Origin: Edolisoma coerulescens
Taxonomy: Eukaryota > Chordata > Aves > Passeriformes > Campephagidae
Assembly (NCBI GenBank): GCA_013397115.1
Contig: VWZW01000879.1
Location: forward strand, 496,390-560,389
Direction: 5' to 3'
Length of the DNA: 64,000 nucleotides
This document shows positions 1 through 13,144 of this stretch, piece by piece (the stretch's first letter is position 1; every line of letters starts with the position of its first letter). The notes beneath the pieces are model-generated. The model saw nothing but the letters and a program-made list of their open reading frames with translations. It was not told the DNA's origin and did no database searches. Made by a program: the position numbers and the translations under genes.

Positions 1-3000
1 ATTAAAACATTACCTTTTATTCTTTTTGGAGATGTTTCTGACTTCTGTATTACTGGCGTATTTTTAATTAATTATTCTTAGCCTTTAATTCTTCTCCTTT
101 GTTTTTAGTCTTACTGGTAATGATGAATCCAAATTATGTTTAATCTATGTATGGGGCTTAGAGCCCAGCAGAGTTCTTGGGAATGAATTCAGAATTAATT
201 TGGAGCCTGGTGTGCCTTGACATGGTCAGTTTGAGTGGCATGATCTCCTGTGGATGATTCAAGCTTGGATCCTCCTTTGTTTCCAGCACTGGCACGTAGG
301 AAATGGAGGTGAGCTTATGCAGTCTTGTAAGTAGTAGTGCAGAAGGACTGGCACTGGCCTTGTAATACTTTGTTATGAGCGATTTTTGGTTCTAATCTTA
401 GGCTCTGATTCTGATTTCCTACAAGCCAGAGTTGCAGCAGCCTTAGGAAAGAGCCCAGAAAATGCTGAGACAGACCGCTCCTTTTCCACAGTGGGCTGGA
501 GCAACGCTTCGCTTGCAAATGCTTGTGAATTCTTCTGCACTTGTATAAAGAACAGTTCTGTTCCTTATCAGCAGTATGTCCTTTATTCTGTCTTTTTAAA
601 AATTTTTATAGTTACTGACTTGGTAGAGGAATAGAGTCTTTCTGTCAAATGTTAGCCAGAATAAAGGCAAGTTAAAGAAAGGAGATGGGGATTATCAGCC
701 CAAGAACATCTCTGCAAGGTGCAAGTCCTGAGGCAGCTTTAGTTTTTATTTTTTCTCCCTGTGGTAATGATCATCTTTGTGATGTGCGTTCTTGTTACAG
801 CAGAAGTTACTGGCACTATTGTAGTGTCTAACTTCCCCCAGCTGCAGGCAAGACTTTTATGAGGAAATGCTGCAGTTCTTGTAGTCTTGCACGGCTTGCT
901 GGGGGGAAGGGAGGCAGGGAGGGGAGAGCGAGCGAGAGCGGGAGGAGTGTGTAGTCCCTCAGATAGGTCACTTGAGGAGCCAGGAAATCCATTTTTCAGG
1001 CTTATTTTGACAGCTTGCTGTGTCATTACAGATGGTTCAGACCTTCGTGCTTTGCGTCTCCCATTTGAAAAAAGGAAAATGATGATAAATATTCGAGTCC
1101 TTTGATACAATTCTACCTATTTACATTAGGTTTGGGGGCAATACTCATATGTGTACACATTCATAATGAAGGAATTGCTCCCCATTCCCCACCTTCTGAC
1201 TTCATCCCCAATAAAGTCTCATGTGCCTCAGACTTGATAAGTGCTCCTTCCCACAAGCCTCAGATTAACCGCTGAGCTACAAAAAGGGGAAATTGAGCCG
1301 ATAGATGTAGGGGTAACTCGTACCCAGGAAAATAATAGAAAATTGGGACTGGGAGGCATCTAAAAACCCTTAATCTGGACTCCTCTTCCTCCTTAGGCAG
1401 CATCAGCTATATCTAAACTATTCCACCAAAGATGTTTTTCTAACCTCTTATTGAAAGCCTGCAGTGGTAAATGCCCATAACCTTTGTACGTGGTATATTT
1501 TACAACATTATCCGTAGCATCTGAGGGTTTTCATCTAACACAAGTTTTCTTAAGGCAATTTAAGCTTGTGTCTTCTTGCCCTCCCCGCTGTAACTGTGAA
1601 AAGGAGATTGTTTCTTTTTCTTTGCAGCAGGATTTTAATGCATTTGAAAGCTGTTCAGGTCCCTTTCCTCAGTCTTTGTGGTAGGGTGGGAAAAATGTCT
1701 TCTCTCCTTTCTCAAAGTTAGGGACTTCCAAGAACAAGACCTTGGGCTAGTTACAGCAACATTGTTAGGGAGCATCTCTTCCTTTTTCGGTTGCTAATTG
1801 TCCCTTGTAAAAATCAATTATATCTCAAAGGCCCCTACCCTTCCAAAGACCAGTCCAAATTGTCATTTTATGCTCCATTTCCACCATCTTAATGTCTGCA
1901 TGATTCCTTGATCTGATGGTATTTGGCATCCATGCCAGTGCTGACAGAGTTGATCCATGGGCTCTAAGGTAAGATGAGCTCTGACATACATCACACAGTT
2001 AAACACAGGCTCTGGTCACACAGCCAGGGTACATGAATGTTTGGGCATAGAACAGGGGCATGGGATCATCATATAACAGAAGAGGTCTTCGTTTGGGTGT
2101 GGGATGGGTCCTGTCTGATCCACAGATGGGACATGCACGTGCCTACAAAGTAATGATGGAGTGACTGAAAGGGAGAGGGCGGTGCCCCTGCCTTCTGAGC
2201 CAGGTAATGCCCTGGTTCCCTGTGCCTGGAGCATGTGTGTGGCTGTACAGGAGATAAAGAGCTGAACCTCAGGGACTGGTTGGAACCTGTGGGCAGCTGA
2301 GCCCCTGCCTAGCATTTATTTGGAGTAATGTAGTTTTATGCAAAATAATTTTATTATTTTATAATAATATATATTTATAATAATATATATAATTTTATTT
2401 TAACTTTTAGCTCATAGCATGATGTCCTGTCTGACCCTGTAGCACAAAAAGTCTCTTCTCAGAGGGTTTAGCTCTCCTGCATCTATTTTTATTATCAGTG
2501 GCATTTGATTAATGCATTTTTCTGCTTGTCTAAGGAGAAGACTCCTTTTGTGTGTGCTTTCTGCTTTTGTGTCCTCACAGGTAACTGAAAGTATTTCTAA
2601 AGTAAGACAGAAATTGGAAAAAAAAACCCTCCTTATGTTGATTTACCAGTTACTCAAGTACAAATACTTTCCATCTAAATATTTCCTAGTCGTTTCCTTT
2701 TGTTCACTTAACAGGACTTACTGTCCCAGTTCAGCAAGGATTCAGTAAAATTTGCGGTTAAGACTCCAAATACTGCAGAGAAGCAGCAGTTGGTTCTACA
2801 CACAGGACACACTCTGTGTGTGCTACCATCAGCTCTTACAGAGTACAGTTTTGCTTCCTGGAGAACAAAGTTGAAGGAAATGAAAAAGAATGATTGGATC
2901 ACCAAATCTGCCTTGAAAATAGCTTTCTGACTGAGGATGAGTAAGGAAGCAAGTGATGCATCTGTTCAAGGTCTTTGCACGACAGCTACAATTCACACGC

Positions 3001-6000
3001 AGGGAAGTGCCTTCCAGGCAAACAGTTTGGGGTGCACATTCCCTCAGTGAGTGCATGGATGGTGATGGGGTGGACACAGCATGGCTTTGGAGGACTTTGA
3101 AGGGAGCAGTCATCCTTTGCTGTTCAGGCTCTCTCACTACTTTGAAATGTACTGTATTTGCAATGTATCAGTATTTCAGCAGAGCTGCTTTTACTGTGAG
3201 ATGAGGGAGAACTTACAGCTCTCTTCTAGCTGAGAGCCAGAAGGATACTGGAAGTGCAAACCTTTTAAGAGCGCAGAAGACAAAACCATGAAGCTTCTAA
3301 TGAAGAACATCTTTTCCTCAGATTGCAGTGTATTATTAGGCATTGTGTCGCAGTGCACAGGCAAGAAGGGAAGATACAATTTGCCAGTGTACCTTCAGTT
3401 GGTAGGTAAAGATAGTAATTGGCAAAATGCCAGTTAACTCATTAAACCTTAACACATGAACTCTATATAAAGTCCAGGTGTAATTCAAGGACACGCCTCT
3501 TTCCTGCAGTGCCACATCTGAGCCTGTGTATGATGGGCAGAAGGCAGTAAATAGTTCTACTTTCAAGAATTGTTATGAATAAATTAAAGGCTTTTCCGGG
3601 GGGGGGGGTGAGTGTGTGGGTTTGTCTATAAAATTCACTTTTCTTTTCTTTTAGCAGAAATTTCTGTTTTTTTTCTAGTGAGTAACAAAGAAAATCCTGC
3701 ATCAGTTCAACTTTGTTTTCTCTACTTTCACGTTGCCAGCAACTAGTGGACAGGTTCTGTGACTCTGAAAGATATCTTTGCCTTAAACTTCTGCATCAGC
3801 AGACTTCCATGGCAATCTTTCCTGTATCATACAACCTCTGTGACTAGAACATGTCTGGGACAGCAATTAAACATTGTAATTGCATTAATTGCAAGGCCAT
3901 CTGTCTAAATATCTGAAGCCCTACTGGATCTGCTGCTTGCCTGGACAGTTCCTACCTTATTCCTGTATAGTTTTGCATTGCAATTATTACTAAAGAGTAA
4001 TCTGAAAGCAAGGCTTTATGTTAGATTATTTTTGTGACACAGTTCAAGACCAATTTGTATCACCAGATTTTAATTTTTTTTTGTACTTAGTATATGTGCA
4101 GATGTTAAATATTACATACTTCAGAAGTTTTTTTATAACATTTCATTATGTTGTAAAAACTTAAAGATTTTTTCTGGCAAGTAAAATCACTAATTTTTAT
4201 TCCAAAACAAACTCCTTAATATTCTATTAATTAACACTATTAAGATAGCTAAGACAAGATGCAATGATTTCAAAATGCAAATGATTTTCATGTGTTGGCA
4301 TTTTATGGCTGATTTCAAACACATTGCGGTGCCTAAATTTGAAATAATGGAGAAGATGATGTATCTGTTCTTGTTTTTCAGATTCTTGTACCCTTGAGAG
4401 TTACCTTCTTTGTATGTGGCAACCAGTGAAATAGGCATAAAAGGAGGGAAGGAAAGTGTGGTAGTTCATCTTAGCTCTTACTTCTGCATTCTGTCAATTT
4501 CTGTTCGACTTCTACTTCCAAAGGAGGACCACATGTTTAGGCTTACTCAAGAAATGGGTGAAAGTGTGTTATATGAATCCACACAGAAAAACGTTGTGTG
4601 GTGTAAACGCAGGAAAGCTCCCACTGAAGTAGGCATCAATTAATCCCTTGCAGTCTGTCCAGCATTGTGAAGTTGTCCAGGTTTATGATGCCTGCCAGTC
4701 AGAGGTAATAATATTGTTTTATTTTCATTATTTAAGCCTCTTTTGTTCATGGTGAAGTCTTAGCAATTGTAAGGTAGAAAATACATAAAGCTAATAAGTA
4801 GAAGTTGGGTCAAACTAAGCTGAGGGGGATTGAGGGGAGACTTTGCTTTCTCCTTTAAAATTTTTTAATGTGCATTTTCCTTAGCTTGGTAGCTAAATCA
4901 AGCCATTATGTCATAAGGATGAGCACTTTGGGGGCATTTGCTCTGGTCTGAAAAAAAGGATGGTTGCACCTACCATGTTAACTGCAAACTGATACGAGAC
5001 AAAAAAAGAATCACCCATATTAGCAGAGCTGGAGAAAAACCAGTTCCCAAAGTCAGTTCCTGAGATTTGTTTTTTCCCCCTATGATTTCAAGTTTTTATG
5101 CATTTGCAGAATTGAAGAATCCATGCTAAAAGCATACTTCAGGTGCTCCTGCTTTTTCTTTTCATACTTTTGTGGAAAAATTAATATCACATCATAATAT
5201 GCCAAGCGGCAATGCTGATAAGGATGGTGGGCCAGAGAATTTACTCTGTCTGCAAAGTGAGTGTAGATAATATTTATTCACCTGCTTCCCTCTAGTTCAC
5301 CAGTACAATTATGGCAGCATCCAGATGTCTTCTTTTCCCTTCCTATGGCTGTTAATGCCATCAATGCTACAGCATCCCTTCTTGCACAGCAGAGAAACTC
5401 CATCTGTATTTGCTGTTCTCTGAAAGACCATGTGCTGAAAAAAAAAGCGCCTAATGGCATCTTTTGCCTGCTGATGAAATGAATGAAATGAATTTTTGAA
5501 AGTCTTCTCTGCAACAGGGATTTTGTGTTCTAGCAAACAAATTTTTCTTTTTTCCCAGACAGGAAAACCCATATGGGACATTAGAATGAATACCGTTAAT
5601 GATTCTGAGGATTGTCACTTCCAAAGCACAGACTACCCCTTGTGATTATCTGCCAAAAGATACATGTTTTATCCCAATTGCTTTTTTGAAAATACTGTCT
5701 CCACCTATCAGGATAGTTTACATACCAGTTTACTCTTAGAGATGGGTATTCCACTATGAAAGGGTGTAAGTTACCTGTAACAAAGGTAATTGTGTGAATG
5801 GTGCCAACTGCAGATTTTCCCTTGCTTGGTTTGAAAGCATTTTCTCTCTCTGTAATGGGTTGTAAAAGAAGCCATAAAATTATTTTGAGTAACGTTTGTA
5901 TTGCAAGAAATGCTATAATAGGCAGACATTTGTGATGTTATGGGAGGAGTTGTTTCCTTGGAATTGTAAGGAAAGTTTTAAGGTTTTGACTTAGTATTCC

Positions 6001-9000
6001 TGTCTTTCTCATAACACGTGTCAAATGAGTGAATTAAAACTGTAATCTTTTCCAGTGCAGATGATCTGGGCCATTTCAAAACCAGAACTTTTTTGAAGAG
6101 CGTTATTTATGAAAAACAAATCAGTCCTTTGCTTCTGCTCTTGGCCACTTGTTCTTCTATTGATCAGTTTAGGGTTTTCCTTTTGCTTCATCTTTTGTGT
6201 TCATCTCTTCCTCCCTGTTGTTAACCACATGCACAACCATGGTAATTATAACCTATCCCCAGGGAAGTGGGGACTTACAAAACATTTACCGTGCCGTATG
6301 CACCACAGCCAAGAGAAAGTTTGCCCTTTTACCCTAGCTTTTAAAATCCTTTTGCTGGTGTGAAATTCGTGGTACTGCGAGAGAAATAAGAATAGAGCTC
6401 TCTCCATGGAGTACCACTATGGTCTACAAGCACTCATTTATCTTTCTAGTGATCAGAGAGCTGCTGTTGTCTGGGATTTTGCATCATCTCTTCAGGGAGG
6501 CACATCAGCTCCCTATTTTTCAGTTACTGAAGAGAAGGAATTAAGTTGTTTTGCCCTCCTGGGATATGATTCTTTACTCTTGTCTGCAGGCTTTTCTTCC
6601 CTCTTGTAAATAAAGGTTGAGGATTTGAATGTGCTGTGTACTGGTGTAGAATCGCGCAGCTGGACCGCGGAAATGCTGAGCTCCACACTCGTGGAAACTG
6701 TGCCCTTGAGACCAGGCTCTTGCCTCCTGGTGCCTACTGAAATTCACTTTGCCTTCTCAGATGTTTCCCTTGTAAGGTTACAGTTCTGCTTTTTCCTTCT
6801 CCCTCACCCTGTCATTCATCTGATTCAGCTTTTTTGTTTTATGCTTTAGACTCAAACAGTGCAATCAAATGTTTTTGCTTTTCTCATACTGCCTCTGTTT
6901 TGGTACTTTCCACTCTCAGTTTACTGAGGTAACTGGGCAGTCATCAGTTAAAACAAAGCTTTGTTTGAGGAAGTGCTGATTCAGAGATGATATTCACCTC
7001 TGAGGTTGGGCAATGGTCAGATAGATCCGGAGCAAATCCCAAATGCAGTACTTACTACATATCTCAGAAATGTCCCATCTCATATACTACAGTCCTTGCT
7101 TATTTCTCTTCAAATGTCTCTGCATTCTGGCTTTCTGTAGTTTAAATGTCTTGTGGTCATTTCTCCTTCAGGGAGGGCAACAGCAAAAACTCTTCGGGAG
7201 TCCCCTTGCATCACAGGCTCCCAAGTCTCTTGCTGAGGGTTTCATACCTATGACTCAGCTCTGCTTCCAATTGAGCACGAGTGCCTGTCTGTCTGGGATT
7301 TTAGCTTTATATAGTACCATTTCCACAGCACCTCTACTCTGACTTTAAACCATGGTTACTACTCCTGCAGGGATGCAAACAAAAATGTCGTGGTATTACA
7401 CTGGTTTTCCTTTACTTTTCTTAAATGGTGATGTATCAGTGCACTGTGTGTCTGTCATGTAGTCATCTGTAGTCATCTGTGGGAACAGAGGAAATTTACC
7501 AAAAAACGGAATTGTTGGTTTGGATTCATTTTTAGCCTAGGTTCCTGAAAAAAGTGAGGCTTTATACATGCCCTGACATGCCTTTCTGCCCCTTGGCTTT
7601 GAAAGCATTGTGAAATTTAACAGGTAAAGGGAAAAAAAAAAGTAGTGTTATTGAAAACATAATGTTTCCTGTAAGAGTCATGAAAATAGGGGCCTAGAGA
7701 AAGGACAACGCTGCTAACCACAAAATGAAGGAACAGGGAGCGGGAGCATATTCCTTAGCCTCTAAAGAAACCAAGCAGAGAGAGACGGTGGGAGAGAGGG
7801 GGACAGCTTGATAAGAAACAAGGATTCCTCATGCCACTCTTTTCAGAACATTACTATACTTTGATGCCAGGAAGCAAAATAGGAATTTTTTTGTGAGACA
7901 TGTATTTGGATTTGCTGCAGAAACAAGTGCATTAGTCTATTTACTTGCATAAATATTTGGGCTTAGAAATACTCTAGCTCCCAACAATGATGTAATTTAT
8001 CATAATAGTGCTGTCTTTTGCTAATGTTTTTCCCTTACTATGAAGTAAGCAAGTTTTGTTTTAGCAATTCCTGCTTCTAATGTAATAGGTGAAGCAGAAG
8101 AAGTAACTAGCAATTCTATTTTATCAGGGTTACTGAGGTGCTTTTGCTATAAGGGGCAGGCAGCATAGTATAATCCTGGTTGTTTTTCTTGTTGGGATCC
8201 AGTAATCATCTTTGTGTGGAAATGTATTAAAGATATTTGTTTGGAGTCACTTAAAATGTGATGTACCAAGGGGGATAAAGAGGCATTTGCCTATAATTTA
8301 TGGAGTAAAAAACTCACAGAACTTAATAAAAAAAGACTAATTTATCAGTAGAATTATTTTTAAAATCCTATAGAATTTAGTAGAAAGTGTAGGCTGACAA
8401 AGAATTCATCAGAAAAATTATCATGGTATAGTAACTCACAAGGTTTTAGAATCCTTGTTACAGAATTATAATAGAATATCAGTGTTTGCTTGAAACATTT
8501 GTCTTGCTAGCTAATTGTTGCTTTGAGGACATGAATAATTAATTTCTTTGGATAAAAGTGGGTATTTACGGTAAGAGAGGCTTTGCAGGTGCAGTGAGGA
8601 GTCCTCAGGCAGGAGTATATGGAGTAAGGAAGTCTGGGAAGAATATTGGTGTTTACTGATTATTTCCTTGAAATAGGACATTATAATAATTGCTGTAAAA
8701 TTCTGTTGCATATAACCATACACTATCAAATTACTTAGTTTGGTGTCTCATATTTTCATGCTGAACAGTCAAGTGGGTCAATCTACAGAATTTTGACATT
8801 TTCTGATGTTTGCAGGGTGTGTAAATAGCAAAGCAAGATTTCTGCTTGGTGACGCTGTGAAATTTCTTAGCCAGGCCCTGACCACATACCTGTGCCCCAC
8901 AACCTGGAGTTAAAACTGACCACTTTTGCACAGCCTCCTTACAGTTAGCCTCGGAATTGCAATGCGACGTCAATGCGTACGGGAGAGAAGGGGACTTGAG

Positions 9001-9923
9001 TGGGCACGTGTAACAAATGTTTTACACTAACCAGATTATACACATCTTTTTAACAGACAGTCTGTTCTGTTGTTTGCAATAAAGGGAACATAAGCAAATA
9101 ATGCCTAGTGGTGTTCTGCTCTTTTTCAGGACAGTTTCTGAACAGGATTCAGGTGATACAATTTATACGGAATATGGTGTAATTACAGCCGTATTTTGTG
9201 TGTGTATATGTATGGCATTTACATGAATACACATTTAGCGGTGTAAATACATATAGTATGGCAGTTCTTCCATGGAAAATGCTACTAAGAGGATTAGAGT
9301 TTGATCTCATAATACCATACACAACCTCTCATTGACTTAGAGTGGAGGATTGTTTAGTTCTGGCGGTCACCAAACAGATCAGCAGCTTATGTTTTTGCTG
9401 CTGACATTCCGTTTGAACTGAAATTGCTACAAAGATAACTTTTTTTTTTTAAATTCATGAAAATCTGTCCCCAAACTGATATTGTACAACTTACTTAAAT
9501 TTTTTTTTTTTCCATTTCAGGGTTTAAACTCCTCTTAAAATGGTTTTGAGGTTATAACTGAACAATTTCTGACCTTGTTCCTTCCCTTTTGTTCTCAGGG
9601 TTGAGCCATTTTTCTATATCGTCTCCTGTCCCCACAGGTGTAGATTTTTCTCTTTTGGTCTGTAAGAGGCTCTTCCTGTCCCTGAAAAGTGCTTCTAATG
9701 AAATCATCTTTTTCCCAGATGCATCTTCTGTTCCACTGCTGAAGCCCATCCTGCAGACTAAGCCACTTACCTCTCCTTGTTTAAATATCTTATAAACAAC
9801 CATTCTTGCGACTAACTGAAGCAAACAAGCTCAGCAAACTATTTCATGCTGCAAATGTCCTTTCCTTGAAATTTCTGAGGTTTTTCTACTGCCTTCACTT
9901 CCACTCTATAGCCCTTCTCTTTC
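1..9923. other. Non-coding, inferred RPS6KA2 upstream intron, first part
   Basis: No recognisable gene, RNA gene or transposon. Contents are an AT-rich patch near 2342-2400, an 11-base G run at 3598-3608, a GA-rich stretch with several CpGs at about 900-945, a GA-rich stretch around 7775-7803, a 10-base tandem repeat (AGTCATCTGT twice, about 7460-7480), and T runs near 9450 and 9500. Reading frames up to about 120 codons occur on both strands with no family resemblance. Assignment to RPS6KA2 is inferred from the plus-strand exons downstream. Confidence 0.6.
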
Positions 9924-10230
9924 TCATAGAATGGTAGAATGGCTTGGGTGGGAAGGGTCCTTAAACATCATCTTGTTCCGAGTTCCCTGCCATGGCCAGG
10001 AACACCTTTCACTAGACCAGGTTGCTCAAAGCTGTATCCAACCTGATCTTTAACATGTCCGGGGATGGGGCATGCACAACTTCCCTGGGCAGGCTATTCC
10101 AGAGCCTCACCACCCTCACAATAAAGAATTTCTTTATAATATCTTACCAAAATCTAGCCTTTTTCCGTTTGAAGTCGTTATCCCTTGTCTAATCACCACA
10201 TGTCCTCCCTTCTGGTGTTGTACCAAAGGC
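9924..10230 (-). mobile_element. CR1 LINE, 3' end fragment (minus strand)
   Basis: The plus strand starts TCATAGAATGGTAGAATGG and runs into GGGAAGGGTCCTTAAACATCATCTTG, then reads through the familiar CR1 blocks for 'ctagaccaggttgctcaaa', 'ggggatggggcatgcacaac' and 'cctcaccaccctcacaataaagaatttctt'. This is the reverse complement of the CR1 3' terminus, whose end carries ATTCTATG-type octamers, so the element lies on the minus strand with its 3' end at about 9924. Many substitutions indicate an old, inactive copy. The body is 5'-truncated, as is usual for CR1. The inner boundary near 10230 is approximate because similarity fades there. No reverse transcriptase remains. CR1 is the dominant LINE of birds and other reptiles. 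Confidence 0.92.
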
Positions 10231-12477
10231 TGTGGGGACCCCCTTTGGCCAGGGAATGTCTGCTGGTCATAGAGGGCAGCTCATCATTCATATTTAAGTC
10301 CTAACCACAGAGAGATGTTTTTGCCTTTGCGCTGACATTTTTCACGTACGCGCTCACTATCATCTACTAGTGCCACACATGGCTTAAATATGAAATCACT
10401 AATTGCATACCTCTTTGGTTTTTCAAATATCTGTGCTGCTTTACAAAGCCTTCCAGCTTTTCTTTTCATAGTTCGTCATGCTAGGGAAGTGAATGACTTC
10501 CACCTAAAACTCTCCCTGGGTTGCCAATACATTTATTAGCATAATGTTAAGGACTATCAGAGTTTTTGATTCTCTATGGTAATCAAAACTATCTGAACAA
10601 TTATGATGGTAAAACTCCAAAGCAAAATTCAGACATTTCTTTTGGTTCAAATAATATATTTCTGTGTTCTCCACTGGGCTCCATTTCATAATGATCAACA
10701 GCTCTCACTTACAGAGAATACCCACACTATCAAGCTTCCCCAGTGTTAGTACACCTTTGTTTTATTTCATAACCAGTCCGTTCACAAGCTACTTATTTGT
10801 GTTAGAAACTTGAAGATGGGAAACACTCCATTTATTTGTTGTGCAAGCGTCCTTCAGACCAGACAGACACTCCTTGGACACTGTACTGGAGTTCTTTACT
10901 GTGCCACCATGGTGAGCTCTTGTGTTCTTACCTGTCCTGATTTCAGTTGTACTGCAGCCACCTTCTAGAGAACCAGGTTTATGCTTACTACTCCTACACT
11001 AAAAACACTTTATTTCTGGACTAACCAACACTAAACTCCCCAGTAGCCTTTAAGTACACTTTTCGTAGAGCTTTCTTCATGTATGCATTGTGGATTCATA
11101 TTCAGGGGTTCCTTGTAGTTTGAGCAAAGAGACGCAAATACTGTGAGGTTTCCAAACCCAAAGGGTTTTATCTTATGGAGAAAAAAATGTGTAGCATCAG
11201 AATAAAGTTGGCATGTGTTTCTTTCCCTTTGTTTCTTCCCCTACTTAGGTATTGTTGGGCTTTGATCAGGGTGCTCTAAGGGGATTTATGGATTTATATT
11301 CAGATCTCTGTATCTGATTAATCTTAAAAAGTTTTCTATCCTACCAAGTCCTGCACAGCTTCCCATCCCAGATACTCCTCTGAAAGGATTTGTGCTCTGA
11401 CCACATTGTTTCTCTTCCTGACTAGTCACATTCAACAATACCCTTCTCTGGAGGGGTGTATAAACAGGAAAACAACTAAATATAGAACACAGAGAGAGAA
11501 GGAATAGAATGCAACAGTGTGCATAAAGAGAAGGACTGCTTGCACAGATGGTGTAGGGTCTAGAGGAAATGTGGAGGGGGAGAGAGAGAGAGGCTTGAGA
11601 ATGAACAACAGGGATGGGGGAAAAATTACCTGTGGCATAAACTGTTTATGGGAGAAAGGAGGCAGACAAAACCTCCCTCTGTTGCCTGGAGCAATCTGTA
11701 ATGAACTGGGTTAGCATGATCAGAGAACAGAGGCCAAACTAGACTTGAAATCTTGTTTCCTTTGTGATTATCTGCTGCCTTGATTTAGAAACTGGTCGGC
11801 AGAACAGTCTTGAATACTGCAGCCACCTCCTCGCAGGCAACCTGCTTTGGTGGGGCAGAAGGTGAGGAGGTCAGCCTTCATATTAACAGAACATAAACAT
11901 AATTTCATGGAATGGCACACCATGAGAATTTAGGGAGGTGCTATTTCAGGCATCTCCCTGCCTTGGTCTCTTACATTTTTTAGTTTTATTCTCTTATGTA
12001 TTAACACAAGTTGCTGACCCAGAGCAGTCTAACAGCCTCTGATCAACCGACTGGCTTAGAGGAGAAAGAGGGACCTTACATCTCTCTTTCTCCTTACTGC
12101 AGCCCTTACCCAGCTCTTACCCTTCCTGCCCAAGCAAGTAGGATGTGGCTATGTCACACTGCTGTGTCCTTGCACGTATCAGCAGGACCCATCTGTATTC
12201 TCAGTTTCAGCAGGCATTCGTTGCTATGAGTGCCTCTGTAAATTGGGAAGATGAAGTGCTCCTGTGGTAAATTTCCCACTTTGCAGCAGTGGCAGCAGGA
12301 GGGAATGGGTGGCTGTGCTTCGGCAGCCTGCAGACAATGCCTTGGTGTCTTGGCTCAAATCATGGATAAAGCAGGGCTGACCCTGATACCCCAGGCTGTG
12401 AACTAGGGCAGTGATGGGCAGATCTCTATCTGTATGTCTGCCTCTGACACAGGAGCAGTAATTTTCAAGGGAGATGG

Positions 12478-12517
12478 AGAAACATATTTGATTGGAAAGC
12501 AGAAACATATTTGATTG
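12478..12517. repeat. 17-base direct repeat, period 23
   Basis: AGAAACATATTTGATTG occurs exactly at 12478-12494 and 12501-12517, separated by six bases. It looks like a small local duplication. No gene or splice signal is associated with it. Confidence 0.9.
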
Positions 12518-13095
12518 CCATCGCTAAGTCTGCCAAACCCTGATGGTTGGAGCCTCGGTTCGTTTTTGGAAGGATACACAGAGATCTGTGTAAATTAAGG
12601 CTGGATTCAAAACCTTCTGCTGCTTCTTTCTGTGCACAAATAGCTTCTCTACAAATAATATGTTGTCTGTCTTTCTCTTCCCCAGCATCCTTCCAACAGA
12701 TCTGCACAGGCTAGACTGTTAGTCGCCGATGACCTCTTTTTGGAATTGATGGTTGTGTGGGGCTTTTTATATTGCCAAGCAATTTTATACTGTTTTGTTT
12801 TCTGTTCTATGTATAAGTCTGCAATTACTCATATTTCTTGTTCAGAAACACATTTGGAAGAAAAATTATAGTGACAGAAAATAGCCATCCTATATCCTAT
12901 TTAAGTGTTAAAATCATTCTTCATTCTAACTTTTATTCTTAAAATGAGACATATGTTAATTTGAGGAAATTTTTTCTTGTTTGAGTAGGAATGACGAAAA
13001 ATAAGAGTATTGTAAAAAAGCTTTAAGGGGTCTGTTTTTCCGGAAATTAAACAAACAGCACATTTTATAATGTTCCAAAATGGGGAATAAGTCAG

Positions 13096-13144
13096 TTTGG
13101 TTTTTTGGTTTTTGCTTGGTTTTGGTTTTTGTTTTTTTTTTTTT
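13096..13144. repeat. T/G-rich simple sequence
   Basis: Runs of T broken by GG pairs, ending in a long T homopolymer (13132-13144). This low-complexity type recurs across the window and produces spurious Lys/Pro/Asn-rich frames on the opposite strand. Confidence 0.85.

Noticed and set aside
386..634. 82-codon frame after a CTAATCTTAG acceptor-like site, considered as an upstream exon
   Set aside because: The translation matches no RSK N-terminus or other family I know, the frame runs into AT-rich sequence, and no clear donor ends it.
10072..10272. 66-codon plus-strand frame
   Set aside because: It is mostly the antisense of the CR1 fragment, so not a gene.
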